From Shouchella patagoniensis (GTDB lineage Bacteria; Bacillota; Bacilli; Bacillales; Bacillaceae_D): a stretch of DNA of 64,000 nt. The position numbers and the translations under genes were made by a program. The notes beneath the pieces are model-generated. The model was not told the DNA's origin. It saw only the letters and a list, made by a program, of their open reading frames with translations, and made no database searches. The stretch spans positions 2,974,565 to 3,038,564 of the forward strand of contig NZ_KV917377.1 in assembly GCF_002019705.1 (NCBI RefSeq), read 5' to 3'. Shown here piece by piece: positions 61,221 to 64,000 of this stretch; within the stretch, counting starts at the first letter, position 1, and every line of letters begins with the position of its first letter.

Positions 61221-62222
61221 TTAATTTGAAGAAATGTCATGCTCATCATAATAACGTTGCGCTCCAGGGTGAATGTCAAAACCAATTCCATCTAAAGCAT
61301 TTTCGAGTTGGATAAATTGTGCTTTATCATGCGCCATCGTTTCGGCGTTTTCATAGAGAGCTTCTGTAATATTATAGACGAGATCATCAGATAGAGAGTC
61401 GCTTACTGCAATCATTGCAAGAACAGCTACAGTATGAATTTCTTCCTCTAATCCCTCATATACGCCGGCTTCTACAAGATCAGCTGCATAGTAAGGATAC
61501 ATCTCAATTAATTCGTTAACTTTGTCTTCTGAAATAGGAACGAGCGAAATATCATTTGTTGCAGTTAAGCCAGAAACAGCACCAGTTGGGGTACCTGCAG
61601 TAATAAAGGCTGCATCAATATTTCCATCTTGGATACCGCTTGTTGATTCGTCAAAACTCAAATGTTGCTCATCAATATCATCCATCGTTAAGCCGTGTAC
61701 TTCAAGAATTTGTTCAGCATTCACATATGTTCCAGAGCCAGGTGCACCAACAGATACAGTCTTACCGGCTAAATCTTCGACAGACTCAATTCCCGTTCCA
61801 GAAGTTGTAACAATTTGAACGGTTTCTGGGTACAAAGATCCAATTGCCAAAACATTATCTACTGCCTCATCTTCAAAAGAATTAACGCCTTCGATTGCAT
61901 TTGACATAACATCGGTTTGAGTAAAGGCTAAATCAGCAGAATTATTGCTAAGTTGTGCGATATTTTCTGCTGATGCATTTGATGATTGAGCATCTGTTTG
62001 AACGCCTACTTCGTTTGTAATGATGCTTGCAATTTCACCACCTAAAGGATAATACGTCCCACTTGTTCCACCAGTTAAAAGACTAAGCAATTCTGGATCA
62101 TTTGTTGAATCGCCACCATCGTTTTCAGAAGCATCACCGCCATTGTCATCGCTAGTTCCACAGGCTCCTAGCACTAAAGTCGCACCGAGTATGAATGTAA
62201 ATGGTAATAGTTTCTTTTTCAT
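61221..62222 (-). CDS. TAXI-family TRAP solute-binding lipoprotein
   Basis: A signal peptide with lipobox (VLGAC, Cys at about 20) and an acidic linker precede the TAXI domain: LTGGTSGTYYPLGG near the start, NASAENIAQLSN, and VSVGAPGSGTY. It would capture the substrate (in known cases glutamate-like or other organic anions) and hand it to the fused permease. First gene of the three-gene operon. Confidence 0.94.
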   Translation of the reverse strand: MKKKLLPFTFILGATLVLGACGTSDDNGGDASENDGGDSTNDPELLSLLTGGTSGTYYPLGGEIASIITNEVGVQTDAQSSNASAENIAQLSNNSADLAFTQTDVMSNAIEGVNSFEDEAVDNVLAIGSLYPETVQIVTTSGTGIESVEDLAGKTVSVGAPGSGTYVNAEQILEVHGLTMDDIDEQHLSFDESTSGIQDGNIDAAFITAGTPTGAVSGLTATNDISLVPISEDKVNELIEMYPYYAADLVEAGVYEGLEEEIHTVAVLAMIAVSDSLSDDLVYNITEALYENAETMAHDKAQFIQLENALDGIGFDIHPGAQRYYDEHDISSN

Positions 62223-62313
62223 AGTAAACCCCCTATTGTTTTTATATGGTATTTTCTTAGTTTACATAAAAAAACTGAATAATGTCAAATTGTTTAAAAT
62301 TAAAGTATCTAAA

Positions 62314-62343
62314 AAAAACAACTACTTATAAGTAGTTGTTTTT
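62314..62343. terminator. Bidirectional terminator
   Basis: A perfect palindrome around AACAACTACTTA/TAAGTAGTTGTT with A-runs on one side and T-runs on the other. It ends the BCCT gene on the minus strand. Confidence 0.85.
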
Positions 62344-62351
62344 AATGTTTT

Positions 62352-64000
62352 TTATACTTTTGTTTCACGTAAAATGTCTTGCACAGCCTCTTTTTGTTGA
62401 ATCTCAACAAGAATATAGAGGTAGTCTCCGGGTTCAATTTTTGTGCTTCCTGTAGGGGATATGACATCTTCGTCTCTTTCAATGGCACTCACATTTACAT
62501 GCGGGGGGAAGCCAATTTCTGCAAGTGTTTTTCCAACGATTGCTGTATCTTCTGTTGTCTGGAAGTGGAGCATTTCAGCTGTGTTCCTTCCTACCGCCAG
62601 GAGTTCTCTGCGAAGCTCTTCACGCCATTCCTCTGAAAGATCTTTACGTAAGTCCTCATAAGCTTCTTCTTTCATCTGCTGTTTTAATGCATCATCATGC
62701 GCGTGACGTTTTTTTCTTTGAGCTGTTTTCCAATCACGTGTAATCATCATTCCTATCGCGACAAGCATGAAAACGAGGATAAAGGCAAATGGCAAAGCAG
62801 CTGTTAATGCGGCAGTTTGGAGTGCGTCAAGTCCGCCACCTCCACTTACTAATAATACGGAAGCTGTACCCGCAATGAGTACACCCCAAAGGACTTTTAA
62901 TTTAAAACTTGGATTTAACGAACCGTTTGATGTCATTGAGCCTAACACAAAGGCAGCTGAATCTGCAGAGGTAACAAAGAAGATTGAAACGACGATAATC
63001 GCTAAGATACTTGAAATGAATGTTAATGGTAGTTGGTCAAGCATATAAAATAGCGTTAGTTCTACTTCAGAATTAGCAATATCTGACATTCCGAATATAC
63101 CTTGAATTTCGATATCAAGAGCTGTACCTCCAAATACAGAGAACCAAATAACTGCCATTAATGTCGGAACTAATAACACGCCCGCGATAAATTCACGAAT
63201 CGTCCGACCTTTTGAGATACGAGCAATAAACAAACCTACAAAAGGTGACCATGCCATATGCCATGCCCAAAAAAAGATGGTGTTAGCTCCTAACCAGCCG
63301 TCATCTGAGTAGGGTTCCATTGAAAATGACATTGATAATACATTCGAAGCATAACTGCCAAGAGTTGTGACCATGCTTTCGAGAAGTGTAATTGTTGGTC
63401 CTGAAAATAGTACAAAAAGCATTAATGCACCGGCTAATAATAAATTAAGATTTGTTAACCTCTTAATTCCTTTGTTAATCCCTCGGACAGCAGAAAATAA
63501 AAATAGTATAGTGATAATAGCTATGATTGATAGCTGTAAATAAATGTTATTTTCTAATGGTGTCAAAAATGAAATTCCACCAGAGAGCTGCATTGCACTT
63601 ACACCAAAAGTTGTGGCAACTCCAGCACAAGTTGATATTACAGCAAGTAAATCAATGCCTTTTCCCATCCACCCATCCGTTTTTTTTCCTAGTAATGGAT
63701 AAAAAGCAGAGCTAATAAGCGCAGGTCGGTTTTTTCGATACTGGACGTAAGCTAAGGTTAGTCCGACAATGGAAAATGCCCCCCATGCATGAAGCCCCCA
63801 ATGGAACACACCATAGCGAAGACCAACTTCCGCAGCTTCCCCAGCATCGCCAGGGAAACTAAATGAGTAACCTGGTGGTGGATCTGAATAATAAAGTATT
63901 GGTTCGGCGACACCGAAAAATACGAAGCCAACACCAAGACCAGCTGCAAATAACATTCCGATCCAGGAAACAAACGAATGCTCTGGTCGATCTGTATCTT
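62352..64000 (-). CDS. BCCT-family transporter with C-terminal RCK_C-like domain (5' end outside window)
   Basis: BCCT proteins import betaine, choline or carnitine as osmoprotectants. The frame is open to the right edge (PEHSFVSWIGMLFAAGLGVGF in parts), so the first ~50-60 residues are missing. Conserved BCCT features are the Gly-rich helix GLGVGFVFFGVAEP and the helix-8 WHMAWSPFVGLFIARISKGRTIREF (in parts). About 80 C-terminal residues (TAIVGKTLAEIGFPPHVNV, then GDYLYILVE) look like a TrkA-C/RCK_C ligand-binding domain. That domain could sense a nucleotide such as c-di-AMP; this is inference. Confidence 0.9.
   Translation of the reverse strand, partial: DTDRPEHSFVSWIGMLFAAGLGVGFVFFGVAEPILYYSDPPPGYSFSFPGDAGEAAEVGLRYGVFHWGLHAWGAFSIVGLTLAYVQYRKNRPALISSAFYPLLGKKTDGWMGKGIDLLAVISTCAGVATTFGVSAMQLSGGISFLTPLENNIYLQLSIIAIITILFLFSAVRGINKGIKRLTNLNLLLAGALMLFVLFSGPTITLLESMVTTLGSYASNVLSMSFSMEPYSDDGWLGANTIFFWAWHMAWSPFVGLFIARISKGRTIREFIAGVLLVPTLMAVIWFSVFGGTALDIEIQGIFGMSDIANSEVELTLFYMLDQLPLTFISSILAIIVVSIFFVTSADSAAFVLGSMTSNGSLNPSFKLKVLWGVLIAGTASVLLVSGGGGLDALQTAALTAALPFAFILVFMLVAIGMMITRDWKTAQRKKRHAHDDALKQQMKEEAYEDLRKDLSEEWREELRRELLAVGRNTAEMLHFQTTEDTAIVGKTLAEIGFPPHVNVSAIERDEDVISPTGSTKIEPGDYLYILVEIQQKEAVQDILRETKV

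Overview
The window looks like a chromosomal segment of a low-GC, endospore-forming Bacillaceae, probably an alkaliphilic or halotolerant Bacillus-type organism. The evidence is the sigW-rsiW-cdaA-cdaR-glmM-glmS block with a sigma-W promoter and a glmS ribozyme, a T-box trpS, YjcZ-, YndM- and Spo0E-like small genes, a Rap remnant, and BCCT and TAXI-TRAP transporters. The species assignment is inference; no 16S or 23S gene lies in the window.

Positions 1-34500 are accessory DNA. From the left: the end of a coiled-coil P-loop ATPase, a decayed MORN-type gene, an RnlA/RnlB toxin-antitoxin pair, a breakpoint joining a DNA ligase remnant to an M23 peptidase remnant, a stop-interrupted membrane gene and a lipoprotein. 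A complete type I restriction-modification operon (hsdM-hsdS-hsdR) follows. Next come an FAD monooxygenase with a divergent TetR regulator, a phosphoesterase/membrane/VOC cluster, a lipase-like gene with a small helical partner and an anchored putative immunity protein (resembling a type VII secretion lipase effector module), and an unknown gene with an MFS exporter. These modules are separated by copies of a ~300-bp non-coding repeat: three near-complete, one 5' half and one 3' half, all in the same orientation. One hairpin in the repeat keeps its pairing by compensating changes. This 'modules between repeats' layout is the most unusual thing in the window. Further right are remnants (rap, mocR, lysR, dedA) among intact small regulated operons (MarR-nitroreductase-monooxygenase, PadR-DUF2812, ArsR-SRPBCC/PDZ).

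Positions 34500-44100 are core genome: YjcZ, a tRNA-Glu/5S rRNA/tRNA-Val-Tyr-Gln-Lys-Ala cluster without 16S or 23S, a Spo0E-like gene, sigW and its anti-sigma factor, diadenylate cyclase cdaA with its regulator cdaR, then glmM, an inserted RNHCP gene, and glmS under its ribozyme. The cdaA-cdaR-glmM-glmS set ties c-di-AMP signalling to cell-wall precursor synthesis.

Positions 44100-50200 are a second accessory patch: a BlaI/MecR1-like pair whose promoter sits inside a perfect palindrome, then pieces of a Tn554-type recombinase, an IS256 transposase, a Tn7-type TnsA, a thrice-damaged S9 peptidase and an ABC permease tail.

From 50200 to the end the sequence is again ordinary chromosome: wrbA, a metallopeptidase, a HEAT protein, T-box/trpS, a divergent EamA transporter/MocR regulator pair, GNAT genes, yndM, a TAXI-TRAP uptake operon, and a BCCT transporter with a C-terminal RCK_C-like domain running off the right edge. 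No CRISPR array was seen.
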